A DNA stretch of 60,276 nt from Burkholderiales bacterium (lineage in GTDB: Bacteria; Pseudomonadota; Gammaproteobacteria; Burkholderiales; Burkholderiaceae_D). Shown piece after piece: positions 41,318 through 50,142 of this stretch (positions within the stretch are counted from its first letter, which is position 1; the number at the start of each line of letters is the position of its first letter). The DNA is taken from the NCBI GenBank assembly GCA_026399895.1, contig JAPLQC010000053.1:34842-95117 (forward strand). Reading direction: 5' to 3'. The notes below the pieces were generated by a model. That model was not told the DNA's origin, did no database searches, and worked only from the letters and a program-made list of their open reading frames with translations. Position numbers and translations under genes: made by a program.

Positions 41318-41598
41318 GTCTTTTCGTCGCCCGGTTTCATACCGCGCAACCAATAAGCCCACGACAGCACCACCGCCACTGCGACATACAGGTCGCGTGG
41401 TATCTCCTGCTCCAGATCCAGCCGCGACAAGGCGGCTACCAGCTCCCGATCTTCGGTGATGTAAATCCCCTGCCGCTTAGCCTCGGCGATGATGGCCTCG
41501 GCCAATTCATCACGACCCTTGGCGGTCACCACTGGCGCAGCGCGGTCGCCATAGGCCAGCGCGACCGCTTCCCGGCTGCGGAATCCCCGGGGCTTCAT
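41314..41598 (-). CDS. FlhB C-terminal-domain homologue (FhlB/FlhX type)
   Basis: A 94-residue protein matching only the cytosolic end of FlhB: EAVALAYGDRAAPVVTAKGR, AIIAEAKRQGIYITEDRELV, and LEQEIPRDLYVAVAVVLSWA. The NPxH autocleavage site of true FlhB is missing. Such proteins can substitute for the cleaved FlhB fragment at the export gate. It overlaps the upstream fliK-like gene by 4 nt, so both are made together, a pairing that suggests a joint role in export switching. The window also has full-length flhB (58488). Confidence 0.88.
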   Translation of the reverse strand: MKPRGFRSREAVALAYGDRAAPVVTAKGRDELAEAIIAEAKRQGIYITEDRELVAALSRLDLEQEIPRDLYVAVAVVLSWAYWLRGMKPGDEKT

Positions 41599-42692
41599 GC
41601 GCTCACATCCAACATCGCGCCCGGCGGCGCCCAGCTGTCGGGCAAGCTGGGTCGGGCGGAATGGAAAATATTGAACGAGTCCATGGTGAGCCCTGCCAAT
41701 GACAAGCGCTCGGACAGCGCATTGCTATGACGCTTGGCCAGGCGCACGACCGATTCCTTCACGGCCCACATCATCAGGTCGACATGGGCTGCCTCGGTCA
41801 CCGAGGTCTTGAGCCAGATCTCGCCTAGCTCTTCGTTTTCAGTGTGGATGTCGACCGAGAACGGGGTTCTCTGCTGACCGGGGCGACGCGGCGGACGGAA
41901 GAACTTGATCTCGACGGGATTGGCGTCGACGAAGGGCAGCACCATGGAAAACGCCAGTTCCCCGCGGCCTTGTGCGGCGAGTGAATCTACCTGGGCTGAT
42001 TCAATGTCGTCCACCGCGCGACGCAGTTGCTCAGACTTAGCGGGCTCTTTCTCGGCCAAGGAACGTATCAACTTGCGCAGCAAACTCTTGCTATCGGGCG
42101 ATGGTGGCGCTTGTCCGCGCCCCAGCAAGGCCTCCATCCAAAAGCCGGACGACAGCACCGCGCCTTGCAAGGCGCCGGGTGTCAGACCGCGCATCGATAG
42201 CTGCATGCTCTGAAACAAAGAGGCCAAGGCCGGGTCACCGGCTGCCTTTAGAAACCCGTTCATCGCCCCGGGTTGGAACACGCTCAGCAAGGTGGGCGAC
42301 GTCGGCGGCCGTAGCGAAAGCGCCGCCAAACGAGAAATGCCGCTGTCAGCCGCTGCCGCTGTCGGTGCCGATGGCGCGGCCTGCGCACCGCCCGTACTTC
42401 CGCGACCATCCACCGCACGCAGGGTCCAGCCGCCAGCACCACGATTGGCTCGCAGCCAGAGCTGCTCACCCGGCCGAAAACGCAGACCGGGCGGCAAGTC
42501 GATTAGTTGCCCGTTGTAGAGAAGCTTGAGGGTTTCGCCGCGCATCTCGAACGCAGCCTGAATGATTTGGCCGTCGCGCAGACCGAGTTGCTGGGCAATG
42601 GGGAGCAGTAGCGTGATAGCGCGACCGTCTAGATAAAACGGATTCAGACGGCCGGGTAGGGCCGTCTGCTCGGTGCCTTGCAGTGGGTTCAC
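41595..42692 (-). CDS. FliK-like hook-length control protein (second copy)
   Basis: A 365-residue protein with a C-terminal Flg_hook-type domain: LAFSMVLPFVDANPVEIKFF, NEELGEIWLKTSVTEAAHVD, and LAKRHSNALSERLSLAGLTM. The N-terminal part (to about 100) is structured, not the Gln/Pro-rich ruler typical of FliK. It belongs to the fliK-fhlB tandem found in several proteobacteria and is distinct from fliK at 52534. It may sense or switch export specificity with FhlB. Operon mates upstream are flgP, flgT and a LysM protein. Confidence 0.8.
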   Translation of the reverse strand: MNPLQGTEQTALPGRLNPFYLDGRAITLLLPIAQQLGLRDGQIIQAAFEMRGETLKLLYNGQLIDLPPGLRFRPGEQLWLRANRGAGGWTLRAVDGRGSTGGAQAAPSAPTAAAADSGISRLAALSLRPPTSPTLLSVFQPGAMNGFLKAAGDPALASLFQSMQLSMRGLTPGALQGAVLSSGFWMEALLGRGQAPPSPDSKSLLRKLIRSLAEKEPAKSEQLRRAVDDIESAQVDSLAAQGRGELAFSMVLPFVDANPVEIKFFRPPRRPGQQRTPFSVDIHTENEELGEIWLKTSVTEAAHVDLMMWAVKESVVRLAKRHSNALSERLSLAGLTMDSFNIFHSARPSLPDSWAPPGAMLDVSA

Positions 42693-42715
42693 GGCAAGCT
42701 CGCCGCTTCACCCCC

Positions 42716-43690
42716 TTAAGGGAAGCGAACCCACTTTTTCTTTTCTTCCGATGACACCTCGGGTGCCGGGCCGTTGTACGCAACGTTCGGTGCCTGACGC
42801 GGTATCGCGATAGTTGGGTTGAGATCGCTGGCGGTTGGCGCAACCGTTGGGGCTACCACTGGCGCCGCACGATGCAACTCGGCCGCTTTGATTTGCTTGA
42901 TCTCAGCCTGTGGCGCAGGATCACCCAGCACCACCTGGCGCAGTACCGCTGCACCTGGCACATTCAGGGTCGAGCCTGGCTTCAGCTTCATGGCCTTCAC
43001 CTCGCCCAGCAGCTGCGGATTGGCGCGTGCAAACGCCTCGCGCATCACGTCCATAGAAAATGGGCTATTGGGCATGGTTTTCTTGATCACTTTGTCGAGG
43101 TTATCGCCTGACTTGACCTGATAAGCACCGGTAGGGCCCGCACCCTGCAGCGATTCACGTGCGACCGTGGCCATTGCCGGGTCAGTCACAGGCTTGGGTG
43201 CGGCAGCGACTGGCTTACGCTTTTTCGGTGCTGGCTTGACCGGTGCTGCTGCGTGCTTGTCAGCACCTTTGTCGGCGCCGTGATCAGCATGCTTGTCGGC
43301 AGCCTTGTCAGCACCGTGTTTGTCGGCAGACTTGTCCGCGCCATGCTTTTCGGCGGCCTTGTCGGCCATCTTGTCAGCTGGCTTGTCTTCCGGCTTGGCA
43401 GCAGCTTCCTCGAATTTCTTCGGCTCGCCTTTGGGCGCGAAGGCTTTCGGGCTTGCGTTCTTTGGATAAGGCTTGGACGGCAGTTCAGGCTCGGCCGGTG
43501 CTTCGGCCTTGGCCGGCTCTTTACCGTCCTTGCCGTCTTTCTTGGCCTCGTCTTTTTTCTCGTCCTTCTTGGCCTCGTCCTTTTTTTCCTCTTTCTTGGC
43601 TTCTTCCTTCGGAGGATCAGCGGCGAATGCATTGCCGCCGAAGAGCAGCACTAAGGCGGCGATTAGGAGTTGTCGTTGAGCGATTTTCAT
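42716..43690 (-). CDS. Secreted Lys/Glu-rich protein with FimV-like LysM domain
   Basis: A 324-residue exported protein. Signal peptide to about residue 23 (LFGGNAFA), then a highly charged low-complexity segment (KEEAKKEEKKDEAKKDEKK, with later repeats of AEKHGADKSADKHGADKAAD) to about residue 155. Residues about 190-250 hold a FimV-type LysM (YQVKSGDNLDKVIKKTMPNS, FARANPQLL, KLKPGSTLNVP). LysM binds peptidoglycan; the charged, His-containing segment could span the periplasm. Lying between flgT and fliK2, it is probably flagellum-associated. FimV-type proteins are polar markers, so polar placement is a guess. Confidence 0.7.
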   Translation of the reverse strand: MKIAQRQLLIAALVLLFGGNAFAADPPKEEAKKEEKKDEAKKDEKKDEAKKDGKDGKEPAKAEAPAEPELPSKPYPKNASPKAFAPKGEPKKFEEAAAKPEDKPADKMADKAAEKHGADKSADKHGADKAADKHADHGADKGADKHAAAPVKPAPKKRKPVAAAPKPVTDPAMATVARESLQGAGPTGAYQVKSGDNLDKVIKKTMPNSPFSMDVMREAFARANPQLLGEVKAMKLKPGSTLNVPGAAVLRQVVLGDPAPQAEIKQIKAAELHRAAPVVAPTVAPTASDLNPTIAIPRQAPNVAYNGPAPEVSSEEKKKWVRFP

Positions 43691-43710
43691 TGTTCTCTCC
43701 GGTATTTCTA

Positions 43711-44871
43711 TCAGAAGGGTGTCGCGACCCAGTCGCCGGATTTACCAGCGCTCGCTGGTCCAGCCAGCTTGCGCACCACGGCGCGGTCATTGGCAACCGC
43801 CACGACCTCTACCAGCGCCAGGTGCTGGCCACTATCAGGTTCGAGGATACGTGCTGGCAATTGCTCGCGATTCATCAATAAGAGCTGGTCACCGACCGAC
43901 AGACCGGCCAACTGACCTGCGTTAATCACCCAGCCTTGCTTAGCCTCTTGCATCACGTTGAAGCTTTGCGGGCGGCAGCCAAAGTCGCCGTCCAGTTTTT
44001 GCTGCCAACGCGCGACTACCTTGTCGAGCTCGGTCAGCAAGCCAATCGGCAAGGGCTGCGAGTTGTGCATCAGCTTCTGCTCTGGGAAGAACAGCGGTAC
44101 CGCGTCCTGCCAGAGAATTCTTTGATTCAAGCGCTCGATGACCGACAAACGCAGCACGAAGGGAATCGGCGCACGTTTGGCAGGCTCGTCATTCCAGTAA
44201 TCCTTAACTACCTTGATCGTCTCAGCAGCGCGCTGCTCTCGGCTGCTCGGTGGACGTACCGGCTCAATACCCAAGGCACCCGCAGGCAGAACCTCGATCA
44301 CCATCTGGTAGGGGCTGATCTCGGGCACATAACCAAGCAGCTGGCGATCATAGGCAGAGGCTGGCATGCGGGCGGTTGGCGCTAACGACCAGCGGCGGCT
44401 AGCCATCGCTTTGGCCGCAAATCGTGCGCGTGCTTGCTGCATGAAGGGTTGCCAAAACGCCTGATCGGCACCGCTGGCTTCAATACCCATGCCGATATCC
44501 AGCGTCGCCTCGCGGCGATACCGCTGCTGGTTGGCACGACATACTTCCTCATCCGGCATCACACCTTTGCCCTCGGCGATGATCGCCGCAGACACACCCT
44601 CCTCCACCGTCAGGTAATTCAGCACGCGCATATTGCGTACTTTCATCTCTGAGGTGATGCGGGTGTTCTCATGCATCTTGCCGGTGCTATCGATCCAGGC
44701 CGCATTGCGTACCCGGGTCTGGCCTTCCATCGCCGCGCTGATCAGCGCGTGCTGGAGTGCCTCGAGACGCTTCTTTGGCTCGGTGGGCAGGACGCTGTCT
44801 GCAGGCCAGGCGGTGGTGACCGCCCCGGCCAGAGGCAGCGCTATCAGCATCGAGAGCAGGCGTAGGCGCAT
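43711..44871 (-). CDS. flgT: Flagellar assembly protein FlgT (H-ring)
   Basis: A 386-residue periplasmic protein with a signal peptide ending TAWPA, matching FlgT of Vibrio: N-terminal LEALQHALISAAMEGQTRVR, middle YLTVEEGVSAAIIAEGKGVM, and C-terminal GWVINAGQLAGLSVGDQLLL, VEVVAVANDRAVVRKLAG. In Vibrio FlgT forms the H ring that surrounds the basal body and supports motor assembly. It is 41 bp downstream of flgP, as in species with the FlgO/FlgP/FlgT set. FlgO was not found in the window. Confidence 0.87.
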   Translation of the reverse strand: MRLRLLSMLIALPLAGAVTTAWPADSVLPTEPKKRLEALQHALISAAMEGQTRVRNAAWIDSTGKMHENTRITSEMKVRNMRVLNYLTVEEGVSAAIIAEGKGVMPDEEVCRANQQRYRREATLDIGMGIEASGADQAFWQPFMQQARARFAAKAMASRRWSLAPTARMPASAYDRQLLGYVPEISPYQMVIEVLPAGALGIEPVRPPSSREQRAAETIKVVKDYWNDEPAKRAPIPFVLRLSVIERLNQRILWQDAVPLFFPEQKLMHNSQPLPIGLLTELDKVVARWQQKLDGDFGCRPQSFNVMQEAKQGWVINAGQLAGLSVGDQLLLMNREQLPARILEPDSGQHLALVEVVAVANDRAVVRKLAGPASAGKSGDWVATPF

Positions 44872-44911
44872 GATCGGCTCCGGTGTGCGTGTGATGGATT
44901 AGCGGGGTCGA

Positions 44912-45526
44912 TTAACGGCGACGCGCTGAAGCCATCTGGCTCAGATACAGCACGCGCAGATCATTCACAACGCGGCCATCCAGCGAGAGTGTGGTCTCGT
45001 AGGTGTCGTCACCGATAGGGGTGATCGACTCCAGCACAGCACCGTAAATGATGCCCTGCACACGGGTGCGGAAGGTATCACTGGTGATCATCATCTCGGC
45101 CACGGTGGTGGTTGCATCGAGCTGCTGGCCGTAGACCTGTTCGGTCAGGGCACGATAAGCATCGAGCTTCGAGGCGCGGATCGCCATCAGGCGTTGCTGA
45201 GCCGGGTTGCGGTGGTTTTGCGTGCTGATCACGGCATAACCTGTACCGCGGATGGTGGCATTACGCTCAGCCATCGGCGTGATCATGCTGACCGGCTCCT
45301 CTTTCGAGGATGCCACTGGTGGCGGTGGTGGCGCTACCGGCGAGGCAGCTGCCGCTTTCGGCTCCGCCACGGTGGCAGGCGCAGGCGCCGGTGCCGGTGC
45401 GGGGTCAGCCGCTTTAACCTCGGCCGCTGCCGAGGCGTTATCGGCCACTGCGACCGACGGGATCGTCTGGCATGCCGACATCAGCACTGCCAGCGTCAGC
45501 ATTGAGCATTTGGACATCTTGTTCAT
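44912..45526 (-). CDS. flgP: Flagellar outer-membrane lipoprotein FlgP (LPP20 family)
   Basis: A 204-residue lipoprotein with lipobox LMSAC (Cys at about residue 19), an Ala/Pro-rich spacer to about 85, and the LPP20/FlgP domain (RATGYAVISTQ-like GTGYAVISTQNHRN, QQRLMAIRASKLDAYRALTE, QVYGQQLDATTTVAEMMITS). In Vibrio and Campylobacter FlgP forms outer-membrane basal disks or H-ring parts. First gene of the operon flgP-flgT-LysM-fliK2-fhlB, divergent from flhA. GGGGTGATCC before the ATG is a weak ribosome site. Confidence 0.87.
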   Translation of the reverse strand: MNKMSKCSMLTLAVLMSACQTIPSVAVADNASAAAEVKAADPAPAPAPAPATVAEPKAAAASPVAPPPPPVASSKEEPVSMITPMAERNATIRGTGYAVISTQNHRNPAQQRLMAIRASKLDAYRALTEQVYGQQLDATTTVAEMMITSDTFRTRVQGIIYGAVLESITPIGDDTYETTLSLDGRVVNDLRVLYLSQMASARRR

Positions 45527-45760
45527 GGATCACCCCTCTTTGTTGTTCAGCAGCGAACAGGCAGCCGATTCAGCCTGCGGTTCGCCGGACTGTCCGGCAG
45601 GAAACAATTCCGATCATGCCGGAACCGGTCCCGATTTTCACCGCTTGGCAAAAAATTAACTGAAGACAATGTGTCCTCATTCCCCCGGTTAATCGGCAGG
45701 GAGTTACGCATCTTTAATTCCGCCGGCCCTCAAGTTGGCTGGGCAGACCCGACAGGCTGG
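45527..45760. other. Divergent spacer between flgP and flhA
   Basis: No gene is seen in the spacer between flgP and flhA (45527-45849). Apart from the sigma-54 promoter of flhA at 45761, it holds an inverted repeat TCCGGCA (45593-45599) / TGCCGGA (45617-45623). I could not find a convincing promoter for the flgP operon on the minus strand, nor the CGGCAA-N4-TTGCCG palindrome. Confidence 0.5.
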
Positions 45761-45776
45761 TGGCACATCAATTGCT
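45761..45776 (+). promoter_or_regulatory. Sigma-54 promoter of the flhA operon
   Basis: TGGCAC-ATCAA-TTGCT, full sigma-54 consensus. The start is near 45788, leaving a leader of about 62 nt. It places flhA-flhF-flhG-fliA under sigma-54, so FliA is made only after the sigma-54 activator is on. Confidence 0.87.
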
Positions 45777-45849
45777 TAGATGAAACGCGTAGAAACCCAT
45801 CCGAATTTGGATGAATTTGCAAGTTATTGATTAAAAAGCGGTTTTATTG

Positions 45850-47949
45850 ATGAGTACGGTCTCCATGTCAACAATTCGACAGCGATTGTCGGGGTTCGAG
45901 TTCAAAGGACTCGGCATCCCCTTCCTTGTGCTGTTGATTATGGCCATGCTGGTGCTGCCGCTGCCAGCTGTCCTGCTGGACGTGCTGTTCACCTTCAACA
46001 TCTTGATCAGCGTAATGGTGATCATGGTGGCGATCGGCACCCGGCGACCGCTGGATTTCTCATCCTTCCCATCTGTTTTGCTTTTTGCAACTATGCTTCG
46101 GCTGGCGCTGAACGTGGCCTCGACCCGAGTCATTCTGGTTAACGGCCACGAGGGCGAGCACGCCGCGGGCGCAGTGATTGCCGCGTTCGGCGAGTTTGTG
46201 ATCGCCGGCAACTATCTGGTGGGCTTCATTATTTTCGTGATCCTGATGTTGATTAACTTCATCGTGGTCACCAAGGGTGCCGGCCGCGTATCCGAAGTTA
46301 ACGCCCGCTTCACCCTGGACGCGATGCCCGGTAAGCAGATGGCGATCGACGCCGACCTGAACGCCGGCTCGATCACGCAAGAACAAGCCAAGACCCGCCG
46401 CGACGAGATCGCACAGGAAGCAGACTTCTTCGGCTCGATGGACGGTGCTTCAAAATTCGTGTCCGGTGATGCGATCGCCGGTCTGTTGATCCTCATTATT
46501 AATATTGTGGGCGGACTCGCCATCGGCGTCGCCCAGCATGACCTCACCTTCTCCGACGCCGGCAAGCTGTACACCCTGCTGACGATTGGCGACGGTCTGG
46601 TTTCTCAGATTCCTTCGCTGTTCCTGTCGCTGGCCACCGCGATCATCGTCACCAGGGTTACCACCTCGGAATCGGTGACGGATCAGGCGGTGTCGCAACT
46701 CTCGAACCCATCTGCTCTATTTATTAGTGCAGGCATCCTGACAATCCTCGGCATCGTGCCGGGTATGCCGCACACGGTATTCCTGCTGCTGTCGCTGGTA
46801 GCGGCCGCGCTGGGCTTCCTGTTGCTGCGTACCGAAGAAAAAACCGCCATTGAATCCGAGCAGGCTGCAGCTGAGCAAAAAACCGACGAGCCGAAAGAAC
46901 TGGGCTGGGATGATGTGGAAGCGGTTGACCTGATCGGTCTGGAGATTGGTTACGGCCTGATCCCGCTGGTGAACCCTGAGACGGGTGGGCAGCTGATGCC
47001 ACGCGTCAAAGGCGTGCGTAAAAAACTCTCTGCCGAATTAGGCTTCCTGGTGCAGCCAGTGCGTATTCGAGATGCGCTGAATCTGGATCCGGACGTGTAT
47101 CACATCGTCTTGAACGGTGTCGTACGCGGCAAAGGCGATATCAAAGCCGGCAGCGAATTGGCAATTAACCCGGGCAAGGTCTACGGCCAACTCGAAGGTA
47201 TTCCGACCAAAGAACCTGCGTTCGGCCTCGACGCTGTATGGATTGACCCGTCACAGCGCGACTACGCACGTACGCTCGGTTACACCGTGGTTGACCCAGC
47301 GACTGCGATTGCGACCCATTTGAATAAAGTCTTGCGCGAGAACGCTTCCGAGTTGCTGTCGCATGACGAGACCCAGCAGCTGCTAGACAAGCTGACGCAG
47401 AAGTCACCCAAGCTGGTGGAAGACCTGGTGCCCGGCAAGATGGCACTCGGCGTAATCACCCGCACCTTGCAGCATCTATTAAGTGAAGGCATCCCGATCC
47501 GTGACATGCGCACCATTATTGAGACGCTGTCCGAGGCTGCCTCCAAAACGCAAGATCCCGAGCAGTTGAGCGCGAGCGTGCGCCCGAAACTGGGCCGCAT
47601 GATTGTGCAAGACCTGATCGACGCCAAAGACAACTTGCCAGTGATGACACTGGCCCCCGACCTCGAGCAATTGCTGCACAACGTACTGACGAATGGTGCG
47701 CCCGGACAAAGCGTCGTGATCGAGCCCGGCCTTGCCGAGAGCTTGTTCAGTGCGCTGCGCCAAGCCGCTACCTCGGTCGAAGACCAGGGTAATCCGGCCG
47801 TGCTGGTGGTCGCACCGTCGATCCGCCCGTGGTTATCAAAAATGGTTCGGCACCGCATCCCTGAGATGACGGTGCTGTCGTATACCGAGATCCCCGACGA
47901 CCAGGCCGTCAAGGTGATCTTTACGGTTGAAGCTCAGAATAAAGCCTGA
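45850..47949 (+). CDS. flhA: Flagellar export gate protein FlhA
   Basis: A 699-residue protein (ATG at 45850; TTG at 45847 or ATG at 45865 are alternatives with no better ribosome site). Eight membrane segments fill the first about 330 residues (FLVLLIMAMLVLPLPAVLLD, TFNILISVMVIMVAIGTRRP, and the conserved FHIPEP-type loop KGAGRVSEVNARFTLDAMPG). The cytosolic domain has VRIRDALNLDPDVYHIVLNG and LVEDLVPGKMALGVITRTLQ. It is the ring of the export gate that receives chaperone-bound substrates. First gene of the flhA-flhF-flhG-fliA operon. Normal in size. Confidence 0.96.
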   Translation: MSTVSMSTIRQRLSGFEFKGLGIPFLVLLIMAMLVLPLPAVLLDVLFTFNILISVMVIMVAIGTRRPLDFSSFPSVLLFATMLRLALNVASTRVILVNGHEGEHAAGAVIAAFGEFVIAGNYLVGFIIFVILMLINFIVVTKGAGRVSEVNARFTLDAMPGKQMAIDADLNAGSITQEQAKTRRDEIAQEADFFGSMDGASKFVSGDAIAGLLILIINIVGGLAIGVAQHDLTFSDAGKLYTLLTIGDGLVSQIPSLFLSLATAIIVTRVTTSESVTDQAVSQLSNPSALFISAGILTILGIVPGMPHTVFLLLSLVAAALGFLLLRTEEKTAIESEQAAAEQKTDEPKELGWDDVEAVDLIGLEIGYGLIPLVNPETGGQLMPRVKGVRKKLSAELGFLVQPVRIRDALNLDPDVYHIVLNGVVRGKGDIKAGSELAINPGKVYGQLEGIPTKEPAFGLDAVWIDPSQRDYARTLGYTVVDPATAIATHLNKVLRENASELLSHDETQQLLDKLTQKSPKLVEDLVPGKMALGVITRTLQHLLSEGIPIRDMRTIIETLSEAASKTQDPEQLSASVRPKLGRMIVQDLIDAKDNLPVMTLAPDLEQLLHNVLTNGAPGQSVVIEPGLAESLFSALRQAATSVEDQGNPAVLVVAPSIRPWLSKMVRHRIPEMTVLSYTEIPDDQAVKVIFTVEAQNKA

Positions 47950-47963
47950 TCAGGACAGTCATC

Positions 47964-49310
47964 ATGGAACTGAAACGCATCCTTGCCAAAGACCTACGCA
48001 GAGCGACGGAAAAAGCCGTCAAACTGTACGGTGAAGACGTGCTAGTGATCTCGAACGCGAAGGTCAACGGCCAGCACGAAGTCATCGTGGCGGTCGACCT
48101 TGGCGCCGAACCAGCGCATGAGGACAGCCCTTGGCTGCAAGCCAACCGAAGCACCGACGACGGTGATACCAAGCTGTTCCAAACGGCATTGCGCGAAAGT
48201 GTGCGTGAGCAGAAAGAACTGTCTGACGACATCGAAGATGACGTGACCTACGACAGCGTGCTGCGGCAACGCGCACAGGCCGAGTCATCGAGTAGCAATA
48301 CCGACCGCCGCGCCGCCGATCATCGCGATTACATTCGTGGTCGTGAAATCGTTGACCTGGTGCGCGATGAACTGGCTGCGATCCGTAAAGAATTCAAGAT
48401 GGCACAGCGTATTAATGCCTGGCAGAGCGAGTCGCCTTCACGCAGCGCGGTCAAGCCCTTAGTTGCTGCATTGGCCGAAGCTAGTATTCCTGTCTCACTG
48501 CGTACCCTGCTGGTCGATCATGTGAGCGCGATGGACGATCTGGCGCAGGCGAAACAATCACTGCATGCGCATCTCTCGAAAAGCATGGGCGAGCACTGGG
48601 CCAAGTTGCCGCAGCGCGGCGTGCATGCAATCACCGGCCCTGCCGGTGCAGGTAAAACCATGATGGTGGCGCGTCTTGCACGCACCGCTGCTGAACGCAA
48701 AGGTCCGGAATCGGTAGCAGTGATCTCCTACGCTGATCAACGTGCCGGTGCCTGGAGCCAGATTCAAATGTTGTGCGCACAAGCGGGTGTGGATTGCCTG
48801 CGTGCGAACGACCCGGAAACTTTAAAAATTCTGCTCGGCGAATTAGGCCAGCGCCACTTGGTGCTGATCGATACCCCGGGTGTGGAAGTGTTCACGCGCA
48901 TTGAACAGATTCGTTCATGCTCGTCAGACATCGCCTGTCATTTATTGTTACCTGCTGACGCAGCTGGTACCACCGTACGCAAATATCTGGTGGATGCACC
49001 CAACCCATGGCACAGCCTGATGGCCTCGCGCCTGGATGAGGCGACACAACCATGGGCGCTGATTCAAGTGCTGTGCGACAAACCAGTACCGTTATCGGCC
49101 GCATCGCACTCCCCGCTCGCAACCGAAGGCTGCACCGTACTCACGGCCAACGAACTTGTCACTCTGGCGATCCGAGGTCTCTCTGTTGAGATGCCGTTGG
49201 TGGCCGATGAATTAGTCGACGACTCAGGTATTGAAGTAACCGATCCATCAGTTATGACTGCCGCGCAAGCGCTGGTCGCACGTCTTGAAAAGAGCGCTCA
49301 TGCAAGCTAG
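47964..49310 (+). CDS. flhF: Signal-recognition-type GTPase FlhF
   Basis: A 448-residue SRP-family GTPase. N-terminal MELKRILAKDLRRATEKAVK and KLYGEDVLVISNAK; basic middle; GTPase part with P-loop GPAGAGKTMMVARLA at about residue 226 and the G3 segment HLVLIDTPGV. It sets the polar site and number of flagella together with FlhG. The final conserved G5-type region is somewhat diverged but the length is normal. 14 bp after flhA. Confidence 0.94.
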   Translation: MELKRILAKDLRRATEKAVKLYGEDVLVISNAKVNGQHEVIVAVDLGAEPAHEDSPWLQANRSTDDGDTKLFQTALRESVREQKELSDDIEDDVTYDSVLRQRAQAESSSSNTDRRAADHRDYIRGREIVDLVRDELAAIRKEFKMAQRINAWQSESPSRSAVKPLVAALAEASIPVSLRTLLVDHVSAMDDLAQAKQSLHAHLSKSMGEHWAKLPQRGVHAITGPAGAGKTMMVARLARTAAERKGPESVAVISYADQRAGAWSQIQMLCAQAGVDCLRANDPETLKILLGELGQRHLVLIDTPGVEVFTRIEQIRSCSSDIACHLLLPADAAGTTVRKYLVDAPNPWHSLMASRLDEATQPWALIQVLCDKPVPLSAASHSPLATEGCTVLTANELVTLAIRGLSVEMPLVADELVDDSGIEVTDPSVMTAAQALVARLEKSAHAS

Positions 49311-50139
49311 GCAAGCACAAACCAAGCGACGCACCGAGGTGATCGGCATCGCCAGTGGTAAAGGCGGTGTCGGCAAGACCACCTTGTCATCGAACCTCGC
49401 GGTGGCTTTGTCGATGATGGGCAAGCAGGTCATGCTGCTGGATGCGGATTTGGGGCTGGCGAATGCGCAAATCGCGCTCGGCTGCCAGACGCAGTACAAC
49501 TTATCGCATGTAATCGCCGGTGAAAAATCGCTGAAAGAAGTGATTGTCACTTCACGCCAAGGCGTCAAGCTGGTACCCGGCGCTTCGGGTGTGCATCAGA
49601 TGGCGGCGATCTCGGCACCGGTGACCGCTGGCATCGTGCAAGCCTTCTCAGAGCTCGATGATGAAATCGACTATCTGATCGTTGACACGGCTGCGGGTAT
49701 TGCGCCGTCAGTACTGGCTTTCATGGAAGCCTGCCAGCGTCGCTTCATTGTTGTTAAAGACGAGCCCTCGTCGATTGCTGATGCCTACGGCATCATCAAG
49801 GTGATGACCCGTGATCTCGAGTTGGATGAGATCTATCTCATTCCGAATATGGTCGAAAGCCAAGCCGCTGGCGCACAGTTGTACCGCCGCGTGAATGAAG
49901 TATGCGATCGTTTCCTTGGCAAGACACTGCAGTATCTGACCTCTATTGAAACCGACGAGCTGGTGTTGTCGGCCTTGAAGAAGTACCAGTCCGTGATGGA
50001 GTTTGCACCCGGCAGTGCCGGTGCGCGAGACTTCCGCCGATTGGCCGATGCAATCACCAACCTCCCTGAGATCAGCCACCTGTCTGGTGGTCTGCAATTC
50101 TTCATGGAGCGACTGGTGAAGCAAAACTCTGGAGGCTGA
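49300..50139 (+). CDS. flhG: Flagellar number regulator FlhG (FleN), MinD-type ATPase
   Basis: A 279-residue ATPase; start ATG at 49300 overlaps the flhF end by 11 nt, preferred over an in-frame TTG at 49285. Deviant Walker A GIASGKGGVGKTTLSSNLAV, then VMLLDADLGLANAQIALGC and DYLIVDTAAGIAPSVLAFM. It restrains flagellar number by acting against FlhF and, in Pseudomonas, on FleQ. Together the flhF-flhG pair suggests polar flagellation. C-terminal amphipathic end (LSGGLQFFMERLVKQNS) is typical of MinD-like membrane targeting. Confidence 0.94.
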   Translation: MQARQAQTKRRTEVIGIASGKGGVGKTTLSSNLAVALSMMGKQVMLLDADLGLANAQIALGCQTQYNLSHVIAGEKSLKEVIVTSRQGVKLVPGASGVHQMAAISAPVTAGIVQAFSELDDEIDYLIVDTAAGIAPSVLAFMEACQRRFIVVKDEPSSIADAYGIIKVMTRDLELDEIYLIPNMVESQAAGAQLYRRVNEVCDRFLGKTLQYLTSIETDELVLSALKKYQSVMEFAPGSAGARDFRRLADAITNLPEISHLSGGLQFFMERLVKQNSGG

Positions 50140-50142
50140 GCT

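Noticed and set aside
43186..43881. Arg/Pro-rich open frames over the Lys/Glu-rich LysM gene
   Set aside because: Artefacts of codon bias in the low-complexity segment; the LysM frame has a signal peptide and domain.
45732..45757. Sigma-28-like TCAAGTTG ... CCCGACAG before flhA
   Set aside because: The spacer is 10 instead of 11 and the -10 half is poor, while a perfect sigma-54 site follows at 45761.
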